Shown here piece after piece: positions 54,205-62,627 of a stretch of DNA of 64,000 bases. Position 1 is the stretch's first letter; each line of letters opens with the position of its first letter. Below the pieces are notes generated by a model. The model ran no database searches, was not told where the DNA came from, and saw nothing but the letters and a program-made list of their open reading frames with translations. The position numbers and the translations under genes are program-made. Location: assembly GCA_001436895.1 (NCBI GenBank), contig JQAY01000002.1, forward strand, positions 1 through 64,000. Reading direction: 5' to 3'. This DNA comes from Weissella confusa (lineage in GTDB: Bacteria; Bacillota; Bacilli; Lactobacillales; Lactobacillaceae).

Positions 54205-55593
54205 CTATGCGTTATTTCGTTGCTTAAATAATTGCGTTAATCCGAGTGATAAGACGACCAAACCGGTCGCAATCCAAAAGGCTGCGTGAATACCAGCCAA
54301 ATCGGCACGCGCTTGGGCCATTTTTGCTGGTGCGCCTAGTGAAACCAGACTGTAGACGGTAATCAAAGCTGCCGTTCCAAATGAGGCAGCGACCTGACGA
54401 ATCGTCGTGTACATCGCTGATCCATCAGGCACCATCTCAAGTGGCAATGAATTAAAGGCCTCGGTTTGAATTGGCATCGTGACCATAACCAAACCAAGTT
54501 GACGGATGAATTGGCCGACCGCTGGCAACCAGATTGGTGAATCCAATTGCAACGTCGCCAAGACAATCGTTCCGATAACCACAAACACCAATCCGATTGG
54601 GGCTAGGCGCTTTACACCGAACTGATCGTACCATTTACCTGATGTTGGCGATAGGAACGCCGTAATCAAGGCACCAGGTAGCAAGACCAACCCTGAAATA
54701 AAGGCTGATTGACCACGAACGGTCTGCATGTAAAGTGGCAACATCAAGGCACCACCATACAAGGCAGCCATCAAGACAACGTTAATCAACGTTGCCATCG
54801 TGAAGTTGTGATACTTGAAGACATCAAAGTTCAACAATGGCATCTTTGAGTGGGTTTGTTGATAGACGAACAACGCCGTTACGACAATACCGATTAACAA
54901 AAATGCCCAAACGTCAGGACTTAGCCAGTTACCCGTACCGGCGTTTGAGAACCCGTATAGCAAGCTTCCCAATCCGATACTTGAGAGGACCATCCCCAAG
55001 AAGTTGAACTTCAAGAACTTTTGTTGACCGATGTTCTTCAAGAAAATAAAGGCCAAAATCAAATCAATAATGATTAGTGGTGCAATCCCTAAGAACAACC
55101 AGCGCCATGAGTGGTTAGACACCACGAATCCAGATAGCGTTGGTCCGATGGTTGGCGCAAAGTTCAACGCCAGCCCGATGATTCCCATCGCTTGACCGCG
55201 TCGGTCAGCCGCGAACAGGTTCATCACCACCACGTTCATCAACGGTCCGAAGACACCCGCTCCGGCCGCTTGAATCATACGTCCCATAATCAAAATGGGG
55301 TATGATGGCGCGAACCCTGCAACCAAGGTTCCCACCGCAAATACAAATACCGCGCTTAAGTACAATGTTCGCGTCTTAAGGCGTTGAATTAAGAAGGCTG
55401 TTAGTGGCACCATCACACCATTCACCAACATGTACCCGTTCGTCATCCATTGACCAAGGGCGGTTGAGATGTGGAAGTCTGCCATGACTTGTGGCAAGGC
55501 CGTGTTCATCAACGTTTGATTCAAGAATCCCAAAAAGACTCCCGCAATCAAGATGATCAAAACACCTCGCTCTTTCTTGCTAATTCCGTCCAT
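54205..55593 (-). CDS. MFS drug transporter, DHA2 (EmrB/QacA) type
   Basis: A 462-aa membrane protein with about 14 hydrophobic helices. The family pattern is visible in residues 20-50 (LNQTLMNTALPQVMADF), motif A variant LADRRG in loop 2-3 (FAADRRGQAMG) and motif C-type LNFAPTIGPTLSGFV. Likely exports drugs by proton antiport. Last gene of a four-gene minus-strand operon with the HD, M50-like and YbaK genes (gaps of 2-18 bases). Confidence 0.88.
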   Translation of the reverse strand: MDGISKKERGVLIILIAGVFLGFLNQTLMNTALPQVMADFHISTALGQWMTNGYMLVNGVMVPLTAFLIQRLKTRTLYLSAVFVFAVGTLVAGFAPSYPILIMGRMIQAAGAGVFGPLMNVVVMNLFAADRRGQAMGIIGLALNFAPTIGPTLSGFVVSNHSWRWLFLGIAPLIIIDLILAFIFLKNIGQQKFLKFNFLGMVLSSIGLGSLLYGFSNAGTGNWLSPDVWAFLLIGIVVTALFVYQQTHSKMPLLNFDVFKYHNFTMATLINVVLMAALYGGALMLPLYMQTVRGQSAFISGLVLLPGALITAFLSPTSGKWYDQFGVKRLAPIGLVFVVIGTIVLATLQLDSPIWLPAVGQFIRQLGLVMVTMPIQTEAFNSLPLEMVPDGSAMYTTIRQVAASFGTAALITVYSLVSLGAPAKMAQARADLAGIHAAFWIATGLVVLSLGLTQLFKQRNNA

Positions 55594-55611
55594 ATAGCCT
55601 CCTTATATTTT

Positions 55612-56289
55612 TTAGTTTAGATAATCAGTTCCTGCCCACTCCGCTTCAAACTGTGCCACGAATTCATGCATAATCGCATCGCGCTTCGCACCAATTCGCT
55701 TCCCTTCGTCAGTATTGAGGTAATCCTTGAGCAAAAATAGCTTTTCATAGAAATGGTTAATCATCGTTTCGCCCGTCGCATCACGATAATCAGCCTTCGT
55801 CTTCAAATCGCGTGGTGGCATCGTTGGGTCATACAAAATGTGGTGCTTTTGGACACCATATTGAATGACACGAGCCACGGCAATCGCCCCAATTGCTTCG
55901 AGACGATCAGCATCTTGCACGATTTGACCGGCCAATGTAAGTGGCTCTGGGTTACCGAAACGTTGCTTGCTCCATGACATGTTATCGATAATTTGGAAAA
56001 TTTCAGCCTGTTTAGCCTCATCAACTCCATTATCCGTCAACATGTCCACAACTGCTTGTTTGGCGCTTGTGACATTTTTAAATAACTTATCGTCATACGT
56101 GTCATGCAACGTCGCGGCAGCCACCGCGATAAATTCGTCCGCGGTTGGTTCAGTCGTCAAAATGTGCTTGGTCAGCGCCACAACACGATCAATGTGCGTC
56201 GTATCATGCCCTGATTCATCCCCGCCAAGCACCTTTTGCATAAAAGCAGTAATAGCAACCAATTGTTGTTCTTCTGTTTTTGTCATCAT
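55612..56289 (-). CDS. HD-domain phosphohydrolase (YedJ-like)
   Basis: A 225-aa metal-dependent hydrolase. The HD motif is complete: H28 (GHDTTHIDRVV), H61-D62 (AATLHDTYDD) and a downstream Asp (QDADRLEAIGAIAVARV). Substrate probably a nucleotide or phosphate monoester. Two adjacent ATGs compete for the start; a GGGGAATA site precedes them. Cotranscribed with the MFS gene 18 bases downstream and the M50-like gene 16 bases upstream. Confidence 0.85.
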   Translation of the reverse strand: MMTKTEEQQLVAITAFMQKVLGGDESGHDTTHIDRVVALTKHILTTEPTADEFIAVAAATLHDTYDDKLFKNVTSAKQAVVDMLTDNGVDEAKQAEIFQIIDNMSWSKQRFGNPEPLTLAGQIVQDADRLEAIGAIAVARVIQYGVQKHHILYDPTMPPRDLKTKADYRDATGETMINHFYEKLFLLKDYLNTDEGKRIGAKRDAIMHEFVAQFEAEWAGTDYLN

Positions 56290-56305
56290 TATTCCCCAAA
56301 TTTTA

Positions 56306-57025
56306 TTAGCGTCGACCGATAATCGCGGTCAACATGTACATGATAAACGTCGCTGCCAACACGCCACCAAAGAAGTAGGCGATTGGACGACCAACGGTTT
56401 CCCAAATAATAAACGCATCGTTAATCCAGAGGCCAACACCCAAGGCAACGATGGTCAAAAAGATAAAGTAGTACAGCGCACCACTCTTGGTATTCTGCCA
56501 ATCGGCATCGCTCAAATTCAATGCCAAACTCAAGTTCAAAATGGCATAAATCCACAAAGCGACTTGCCACCATGCGGTATTCAGCCATACGCTACTGCCG
56601 TCGTGAAACCCAATTAGCAGTTGTGGCCACAATAGCTTTGTTAACCCCCAACTGGTTAAGGCAATGCCGAAAATCGGTGCCATGCCAATGAAAAAGTTAC
56701 CGAGTTGTTGGTACTTATTCTTTGGATTCCAAGCATGTGACACATAACCCATGCGATTCTCATTGCCTTCCTTAAACGGATTTTGGAGCAACTTGATTTT
56801 GTCGACGTGGTGGCCAAAGATGATTGACATCACCGCATGCGAAATTTCATGAATCATCACGCCAAACCAGCCAAAGATAAGCGGTGCATTGAGTCCAAAT
56901 GCGCGCATCAAATGTTGGTTCGTACGGGTTGTCACCACTGAAATCAACGCACTACCAATAAGTGGCAACACGAAGAAAATGCCAATGACAAAGACCCACG
57001 TTTGCCAAATAATCGTCCAGCTCAT
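56306..57025 (-). CDS. M50-like membrane metalloprotease
   Basis: A 239-aa membrane protein with about six hydrophobic helices. The zinc motif HEISH is at about residues 59-63 inside the second helix, as in site-2-type intramembrane proteases. A later Asn/Asp-containing loop (LSDADWQN) might hold the third ligand, although the typical NPDG motif of S2P is not obvious. Function in regulated proteolysis or envelope stress is possible. It starts two bases after the stop of the deacylase gene. Confidence 0.72.
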   Translation of the reverse strand: MSWTIIWQTWVFVIGIFFVLPLIGSALISVVTTRTNQHLMRAFGLNAPLIFGWFGVMIHEISHAVMSIIFGHHVDKIKLLQNPFKEGNENRMGYVSHAWNPKNKYQQLGNFFIGMAPIFGIALTSWGLTKLLWPQLLIGFHDGSSVWLNTAWWQVALWIYAILNLSLALNLSDADWQNTKSGALYYFIFLTIVALGVGLWINDAFIIWETVGRPIAYFFGGVLAATFIMYMLTAIIGRR

Positions 57026-57027
57026 GG

Positions 57028-57522
57028 TTAGTCAGCCGTACGAATGTCCGCAAACTTTGCGTGGACAAACTCAGCCAATTGCTCGGCATCCAAACGAATT
57101 GAACGACCCACTTCACCGGCTGACAACGTAATCGTACCGGCCTCCTTGGCACTGTTATCAAAGTAAATTGGGAACTTCTTCGTTTGCCAGATACCAACTG
57201 GGTTATTTGCACCGTGAATGTAACCGGTCGTCTTTTGCAAATCCTTCGTTGGAATCATGTTGACCTTCTTGTTGCCTGAAACAGCCGCCAACTTCTTTTC
57301 ATCCAAGTGGGCATCCATTGGTACGATACCGATAACTGGCCCGGTTACGTTTCCAATCAATGCCAACGTCTTGTAGATATCATGGTCAGTTAGGCCATAA
57401 TTATCCAATTCGGCTTGATCACGGTTCATACCACCAGCAAACACAATGCTTTCATATGGAATCTTAGCCTTATCAAGAATTTGCTCGACAAGGATCTTCT
57501 TAATACGCTCTTTCTTAGCCAT
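57028..57522 (-). CDS. ybaK: Cys-tRNA(Pro)/Pro deacylase, YbaK/EbsC type
   Basis: A 164-aa trans-editing enzyme that clears mischarged Cys-tRNA(Pro). The start at 57,522 (MAKKERIKK) has GGAGAG at proper distance; the longer frame to 57,555 lacks one. The YbaK domain is seen in DIYKTLALIG...VPMDAHLDEKKLAAVSGNKKV and TTGYIHGANNPVGI, including the active-site Lys region. First gene of the operon. Confidence 0.88.
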   Translation of the reverse strand: MAKKERIKKILVEQILDKAKIPYESIVFAGGMNRDQAELDNYGLTDHDIYKTLALIGNVTGPVIGIVPMDAHLDEKKLAAVSGNKKVNMIPTKDLQKTTGYIHGANNPVGIWQTKKFPIYFDNSAKEAGTITLSAGEVGRSIRLDAEQLAEFVHAKFADIRTAD

Positions 57523-57609
57523 GATTATCTCTCCATTCTTCAGAACACTTCTCACTAAATCTAGTACCTATTAATATACGCTTAAATGGTGTACACTGAA
57601 AGTCCGACT

Positions 57610-57702
57610 AACCCTTCATGTACTTTTGAGACGTATTTCTCGGCTTTTAGCCAGGTACATGAAGAAAGGCTCGTACGTTTTGCGACGTACGAGCCTTTTT
57701 GT
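57610..57702 (+). ncRNA. Possible small structured RNA ending in a terminator
   Basis: CTTCATGTAC pairs with GTACATGAAG over an inner GGC/GCC hairpin (57616-57665). It is directly followed by a strong terminator hairpin AAAGGCTCGTACG (57665-57677) with CGTACGAGCCTTT (57686-57698) and a T-tail on the plus strand. There is no ORF. The second hairpin may simply be the bidirectional terminator of the sugar transporter; the first is unexplained. Confidence 0.35.
57665..57702. terminator. Terminator of the sugar transporter gene
   Basis: A perfect 13-bp stem with an 8-base loop, 19 bases past the transporter stop, T-rich on both strands. Confidence 0.8.
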
Positions 57703-57716
57703 TTTCTATTTAGTTA

Positions 57717-59063
57717 TTACTTGCGCAATTCCATTTCGATTTCTTCCAATGACTTACCGCGCGTCTCTGGCACGAGGTAACGAACAAAGAAGATTGAGAT
57801 GAAGGCAAAGACGGCGAAGACCCCGAATGGTCCACCCACGTTGTTGTGGAAGACAGCCAACAAGACCAAGAAGAATTGTGATACCAAGAAGTTTCCAATC
57901 CAGTTGGCAGCTGAACCGATTGATGATCCGATTCCACGCACTGACATTGGGAAGATTTCACCAATCAACAACCAAGCGATTGGCCCCCATGAAATGGCGA
58001 ATCCGAAGATGTACGTTGCAATCAACAACATCGTTGGAATAGCGGCCGTTTCAACAGATACCGTGTAGTTCAAGACCGTCAAGATAGCCAAGGCGACCGT
58101 CATGACGATTGAACCAAACGTCAACAATGTCTTACGGTTGAAGTTATCCATAATCATGGTTGCCAAAATCGTCACCACGAAGTTAACCACACCGATTCCA
58201 ACTGAAATCCAAATGGCGTTGGCTTCGTTAAAGCCGAATCCCTTGATGAACACTTGTGGCAAGAAGTAGATTACTGAGTTGATCCCCACCAATTGTTGCA
58301 AGAACATAATTCCGATCGCGACAATCACGGCTGGACGGGCGATTGTGAACAAGTCCTTCAAACCACCCTTTGGTTGCTTATCAACTTCAGCCATGGCAGC
58401 CAATTCGGCTTCGACAGATTCACCTGACTTGGCGCGCAAATGAGTCAAAACGCGCTCTGCATTTTCCTTATCACCCTTCGCAAACAAGAAACGTGGTGAT
58501 TCTGGTAGCAACAAACCGCCAATGAACAACAAGACAGCTGGAATCAAAGCTGATCCAAGCATCCAACGCCAGTCGCGAATACCCATGAAGTCATGACCCA
58601 AGAAGCCAAGGTTAGAGACGTAGGCCAACAAAATTCCGGCCGTAATCATCAATTGGAACATTGAACCCAATGAACCACGGTGCTTAGCAGGTGCCAATTC
58701 GGCCAAGTAAGCTGGCGTCAACGCTGACGCTGACCCAACCGCCAAGCCCAATACGATACGGGCGATGGCCATCGTACCGAAGCCAGTAGCAAAGGCCGTC
58801 ATCAATGAACCGGCGATAAAGAACAAAGAAGCCAAAATCAACAACTTCTTACGACCAAAGCGGTCAGCTAGCGGTCCAACCCCTAGCGCACCAGCCGCTG
58901 ATCCAATCAACACGGCTGACGTAACAAATCCGGTCTCAGCAACCGTCAACTTAAAATTGCTTTCGATAAGTGGCGAAGCACCAGAAATAATTCCTGTATC
59001 AAATCCAAAGAGCAAGCCACCCAATGCCCCAAAGAAAAAAATAAACCAAACGTTAATCTTCAT
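57717..59063 (-). CDS. MFS sugar/proton symporter (XylE/GLUT type)
   Basis: A 448-aa, 12-helix transporter. Signatures: GFDTGIISGA in helix 1, DRFGRKKLL in loop 2-3, PESPRFLFAKG after helix 6, the helix-7 motif QQLVGINSVIYFLP and the terminal PETRGKSLEEIE. Likely imports a pentose or hexose with a proton. It is monocistronic. A perfect catabolite-responsive element overlaps the -35 of its promoter, so it is expected to be repressed by CcpA when preferred sugars are present. Confidence 0.93.
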   Translation of the reverse strand: MKINVWFIFFFGALGGLLFGFDTGIISGASPLIESNFKLTVAETGFVTSAVLIGSAAGALGVGPLADRFGRKKLLILASLFFIAGSLMTAFATGFGTMAIARIVLGLAVGSASALTPAYLAELAPAKHRGSLGSMFQLMITAGILLAYVSNLGFLGHDFMGIRDWRWMLGSALIPAVLLFIGGLLLPESPRFLFAKGDKENAERVLTHLRAKSGESVEAELAAMAEVDKQPKGGLKDLFTIARPAVIVAIGIMFLQQLVGINSVIYFLPQVFIKGFGFNEANAIWISVGIGVVNFVVTILATMIMDNFNRKTLLTFGSIVMTVALAILTVLNYTVSVETAAIPTMLLIATYIFGFAISWGPIAWLLIGEIFPMSVRGIGSSIGSAANWIGNFLVSQFFLVLLAVFHNNVGGPFGVFAVFAFISIFFVRYLVPETRGKSLEEIEMELRK

Positions 59064-59108
59064 TACGTTTTCCCCTCACAATAAGTAATTAAAATATCTC
59101 ACCGGCTT

Positions 59109-59146
59109 AATATAACTTACTTTTCGGACACATGCAAGCGCTTTCA
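59109..59146 (-). promoter_or_regulatory. Promoter and cre site of the sugar transporter
   Basis: Minus strand TTGCAT (59132-59137), 17-base spacer, TATATT (59109-59114). TGCAAGCGCTTTCA at 59133-59146 matches the cre consensus TGNAANCGNTNNCA at every fixed position and covers the -35. Confidence 0.85.
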
Positions 59147-59189
59147 TAAGAAAACAGGATTAAATTTGTGCTTAATACGGGAAAAATAA

Positions 59190-59225
59190 AAAATGACTCG
59201 TACCTCAACGGATACGAGTCATTTT
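59190..59225. terminator. Terminator after the 46-aa membrane protein gene
   Basis: AAAATGACTCGTA (59190-59202) pairs with TACGAGTCATTTT (59213-59225), with A/T-rich flanks on both sides. Confidence 0.82.
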
Positions 59226-59235
59226 CAAAATTCAA

Positions 59236-59376
59236 TTATTGAAACCAATATAGAACTGTCGCGATTGCCAGCAGGACACCGGCGATCGTGATAATTGGTC
59301 GTCGAATGTCCTTACCCACAACAATCAAAGAGGTGGCGATAAATAGCCCCACCAAACTTAAGATATTTCTGATCAT
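59236..59376 (-). CDS. 46-aa double-helix membrane protein
   Basis: A start at 59,374-59,376 opens a 46-aa frame with two hydrophobic helices (ILSLVGLFIATSLIVVG and PIITIAGVLLAIATVLYWF) joined by KDIRR. It begins 23 bases after the 309-aa frame ends and stops just before a terminator, so it is probably the last gene of that operon. The ribosome binding site is weak (AGCAGG). The topology argues for a real small membrane protein. Confidence 0.55.
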   Translation of the reverse strand: MIRNILSLVGLFIATSLIVVGKDIRRPIITIAGVLLAIATVLYWFQ

Positions 59377-59399
59377 GGTAAAGACCTGCTTTGTCGTAA

Positions 59400-60320
59400 T
59401 TATGATTCAACGTGTAATGAACGAATGCCTCGTAGAATATTACCGTAATCCTCACGCTCTAGCATACCACGATTTAGCTCAGTTACCGCATGTTCAAGAC
59501 GCTTATCGGCGTCGGCACCGAATGACAATCCTTGTTCACGGGCCGTGTTCACACCGTTAATAACATTCATCGTAAATTGGTGCAGCACTTCGATTGGTGC
59601 TAATTCAACAACACGGTTCGTAATCGTTGGCTCAAAGTCATTCAACATATCCGTGATGGCCATAAACTCATCTGGACGGATGGCACCTGCCACCACGATA
59701 TCCAATTGTTGGAAGAACGTGATGATTTCAGGGTCGTTTGCGAAACCGAACACTTCCGCTTCACGGTGCATTGATTGAATCAATTGGCCCAACATACGAA
59801 TGTTTGAGTCACGGAATGCCGGCACAAAGCGAATGAATGACTTAATAACCGTCTCATAATCATCAGCCGTCAATTCTTCTTCTGTGCGCTCACGCATACC
59901 ACGTAGCGCCATTTCAATCACAGGGTCCTCGCTAGCAATTGCATATGAATCAACGATGTTTTCAGCAACCTTCTTAAGCATTTCACGGTCACCTTCGAAG
60001 AAACGCAATGGGGCAAACATCAAACGAATACGGAATTCCGTCAAAAGTGACGCCAAGTCTGCTACAGTGTCACCCACCTTAATATTTTTGGCAGCTGCCA
60101 AAATACGACTGCGATCTGCTTCATATAGCTCGTTTTCACGAACATCAATGACATCCGCTAGCGTATCCATCCGCGCCAATACAGATTCCGCAGCCTCAAC
60201 AATGGCTTCGGGATGCAAAACATCACAATCCCAGCCAAACTTCTTGCTGACCGTTTCCTTAGGTTCGGCGTTGATCTTCTTCTCAAGCTCTAAATCTGTT
60301 AGTTCTCCAAGTCCTTGCAT
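59400..60320 (-). CDS. Conserved-looking helical protein of unknown function, 306 aa
   Basis: Frame open to 60,329, but ATG at 60,320 (MQGLGELTDLE) follows GAGGTG at good spacing. The product is soluble, acidic and almost wholly helical, without membrane segments or catalytic motifs that I can recognise. It has no obvious repeats. It is cotranscribed with the 46-aa membrane protein downstream. Lactobacillales often carry such uncharacterised proteins; function unknown. Confidence 0.65.
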   Translation of the reverse strand: MQGLGELTDLELEKKINAEPKETVSKKFGWDCDVLHPEAIVEAAESVLARMDTLADVIDVRENELYEADRSRILAAAKNIKVGDTVADLASLLTEFRIRLMFAPLRFFEGDREMLKKVAENIVDSYAIASEDPVIEMALRGMRERTEEELTADDYETVIKSFIRFVPAFRDSNIRMLGQLIQSMHREAEVFGFANDPEIITFFQQLDIVVAGAIRPDEFMAITDMLNDFEPTITNRVVELAPIEVLHQFTMNVINGVNTAREQGLSFGADADKRLEHAVTELNRGMLEREDYGNILRGIRSLHVES

Positions 60321-60409
60321 AATTTTCACCTCAATTATTTGGTATCTCTACCCACTACTTCTATTAAGACTATCGTACCTAATAAATGTTGGGTAATTGA
60401 TATGAAAAT

Positions 60410-60446
60410 ACGAAAAACGCTGGCCTTTTTCGTAAAAGACCAGCGT
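60410..60446 (-). terminator. Terminator of the acetyltransferase gene
   Basis: AACGCTGG and CCAGCGT with an inner CTTTT/AAAAG pair; minus-strand T-run follows (TTTTTCG). Confidence 0.75.
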
Positions 60447-60452
60447 AAATTT

Positions 60453-61514
60453 CTATTCTTGATCGTATTGCCATTCGTCTGGGAAGCGGAATGTGCCGTT
60501 CGTACGCAAGAGCGCTGATGGGTACAATTCCTTTACCATAAAGAATTCCGGCGTGATTTCAAAAGCTGGCTTAACACCAAACTCCGTTGAACGAATGTAG
60601 CCGAATTGGTTCCAGTAACCAGGCCAACCGATGGCTGCCAAGACACCGTATCCAGCGAAACGCGCCACAATTTCAGCTTCTTCAACCAAGCGCCAGCCTA
60701 GGCCACGGCCACGGTGAAGTGGGTCAACCACGACTGGGCCGACCACGCCGACTGCTGTGCCAGTGCGATTATCTGACACTGTCGCAGCGGAAACAATGAC
60801 GTAACCCAAAATTTCGTCACCGCGCTTGGCGACAATTTCAATTGGCTTACGACCAAATGGGTTGCCAGCGCGTAGGCGACGCACCAATCGTTCTTCTTCG
60901 CCAGTGCTGTAGTTGGCATCGTCAAATGCACTGCGAATAATCTTGTCGACTTGGTCGAAATCCTTATCGCCTAAGAATTCAAACGTCACATCCAATAATG
61001 GATGCGTTTCATTCATTTGGCGCATTGGGAAGCGGTCAAAGATGTAGCCCAATTGCTTCATGAAACGCAACTTTTGGGCATCCCCATGACGCAACTTTTC
61101 ACTACGGTCAGGGTCGCCAATCAAGTGACCAAACAAGTTGTACAAGTCATACGTCGTGAGCACATGGAACTCAGGTTCGGTGTGCGTAAAGATGAATTGA
61201 CCAGGCAACTTATGACCGATTAATGGCTCAACCGCACTTTGTGGCATAAAGGCAACTGACAACGAGTCATCAGCGTTTGAGAACACCAATTCTGGCATGT
61301 CCAAACGTTCAAAACCAACCGTGCGCATGACGGATTCAATCATCAATTCGTTGCTAATAACATCATCATCCAAAATCAACGGTGCCAACTTACTATCCAA
61401 GTCATAGCCAGACAAGATTTCCAATGCAAATCCGCCGGATACGATTGGCGTGACATTGGCTTCATTCAACGAACGCACCAATTGTTCAAATTGTGTATAG
61501 CGCTTCACATCCAT
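60453..61514 (-). CDS. Nucleotidyltransferase-like domain fused to GNAT acetyltransferase
   Basis: The start at 61,514 (MDVKRYTQFEQLV) has AGGAGGG upstream; the frame to 61,565 lacks a site. Residues about 1-185 resemble nucleotidyltransferase-type (MNT/aminoglycoside-like) folds: VSGGFALEILSGYDL with a later DDD motif and a His-rich helix. Residues about 190-345 form a GNAT acetyltransferase: VVGPVVVDPLHRGRGLGWRLVEEAE holds the acetyl-CoA-binding R/Q-x-x-G-x-G/A loop. The fusion suggests modification of a small molecule or protein; the substrate is unknown. 353 aa. Confidence 0.78.
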   Translation of the reverse strand: MDVKRYTQFEQLVRSLNEANVTPIVSGGFALEILSGYDLDSKLAPLILDDDVISNELMIESVMRTVGFERLDMPELVFSNADDSLSVAFMPQSAVEPLIGHKLPGQFIFTHTEPEFHVLTTYDLYNLFGHLIGDPDRSEKLRHGDAQKLRFMKQLGYIFDRFPMRQMNETHPLLDVTFEFLGDKDFDQVDKIIRSAFDDANYSTGEEERLVRRLRAGNPFGRKPIEIVAKRGDEILGYVIVSAATVSDNRTGTAVGVVGPVVVDPLHRGRGLGWRLVEEAEIVARFAGYGVLAAIGWPGYWNQFGYIRSTEFGVKPAFEITPEFFMVKELYPSALLRTNGTFRFPDEWQYDQE

Positions 61515-61567
61515 TTCGGTGCGCCCTCCTATCTCAAAGTTCAGTACTTTAATTATACCCCACAAGG

Positions 61568-62416
61568 CTACTTGTAAGCTTGCCTTAACTCACGGAGCAT
61601 GTCTTTCGTCTCCGCGTCATAACCGTAACGGTCGTTTTCCTTGGCAACCGTTGGTGCATCATGCACGTAGCCCAAGCCTTCGTAGACCAAGTTGCGATAC
61701 AAATCCAAGTATGGCAAACCACGCTCTTCAGCAAGGGCCATCTCAGCCGCTTGGTCATATGCGACCGTGCGGAAATCCGTTGCGAAACGTGTCCCTTCGA
61801 TGTCCAACATCAAGTAACGGGCTTCGCGGTTTTGACGCATCTTGCGCTTCAATGAGAACGGACTACCAACAGAACCAGGGTTCAAAACGGCTCGACCATC
61901 TGAAGCCGTGCGATAAATCATTTGGTGCGTGTGACCATAAATGGCAACGTCGGCATCACGCCCCAAGAATAGCGCATCAAAATAATACTGATCACTCATT
62001 GGCAACAATTCATGACCCGCATTTTTATTTGGCATATTGTGCGACAACGTGAAGGTTAAATCTTCAACGTTACGTGTATCAGATACTGGCAATGCCATGA
62101 TAAAGTCGTAATCTGCTTTTGGCATGTGTTGCATGACATAGGCTGATAGACGTGCCGTGTAAACACGCGTTGGCTTGTTGTAATCCACCGTTCGCTCCAA
62201 TGCTGCGAACATGAAGTCATCCCAGTTACCGCGTAGCCATACTGTCACGTTTAGCTCCCGCAACATTTCAACAACATCATGTGCACCAGGTCCTGGCATA
62301 AATAAATCTCCCAAGAACCAAAATTCATCAGCACCTTGCGCTTTGGCGTCCGCAATCGTTGCTGCCAACGCGGTCACGTTGCCGTGGACGTCAGATAATA
62401 CTGCCACCTTTGTCAT
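61568..62416 (-). CDS. Metallophosphoesterase (YfcE/calcineurin-like)
   Basis: A 282-aa hydrolase, starting at 62,416 (MTKVAVLSDVHGN) with GGAGGTGTG before it. Motifs of the family are complete: SDVHGN, FLGDL, RGNWD, SHNMPN and YGHTH, the metal ligands. Probably hydrolyses phosphodiesters or phosphomonoesters. It ends 54 bases before the start of the acetyltransferase fusion gene on the same strand, so the two may be cotranscribed. Confidence 0.9.
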   Translation of the reverse strand: MTKVAVLSDVHGNVTALAATIADAKAQGADEFWFLGDLFMPGPGAHDVVEMLRELNVTVWLRGNWDDFMFAALERTVDYNKPTRVYTARLSAYVMQHMPKADYDFIMALPVSDTRNVEDLTFTLSHNMPNKNAGHELLPMSDQYYFDALFLGRDADVAIYGHTHQMIYRTASDGRAVLNPGSVGSPFSLKRKMRQNREARYLMLDIEGTRFATDFRTVAYDQAAEMALAEERGLPYLDLYRNLVYEGLGYVHDAPTVAKENDRYGYDAETKDMLRELRQAYK

Positions 62417-62459
62417 GTCACACACCTCCATTTCGTTACTGCTATTGTAAGCGCAAAAA

Positions 62460-62560
62460 AGCCCCAATTCCCGTGAAAAGGGAACTGGGGCTAAAGAGTC
62501 ACGATATCTACTTTGGACGGTGAAAATCGTGACTAGCTTTTTCTATTACTAAATAAAGAA
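62460..62560 (-). ncRNA. Possible small RNA with its own terminator
   Basis: Between the metallophosphoesterase and the amino-acid transporter gene, GTCACGAT (minus strand, near 62,535) pairs with ATCGTGAC (near 62,505), followed by a 13-bp terminator hairpin at 62460-62492 with a minus-strand TTTTTTG tail. The transporter already has its own terminator at 62586-62621, so this second one is an orphan that may end a small transcript. No clear promoter was found. Confidence 0.35.
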
Positions 62561-62585
62561 GCTCTTGCGATGCTTCACTACAATA

Positions 62586-62621
62586 TAGCGCCAGCACTTT
62601 CAATCTAAAGTGCTGGCGCTA
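62586..62621 (-). terminator. Terminator of the amino-acid ABC transporter gene
   Basis: TAGCGCCAGCACTTT (62586-62600) and AAAGTGCTGGCGCTA (62607-62621) form a perfect 15-bp stem six bases past the stop. Confidence 0.88.
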
Positions 62622-62627
62622 TTTAAC

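Noticed and set aside
55967-56617. 216-aa plus-strand frame spanning the HD and M50-like genes
   Set aside because: It crosses two well-supported minus-strand genes with tight operon spacing and has no start signal.
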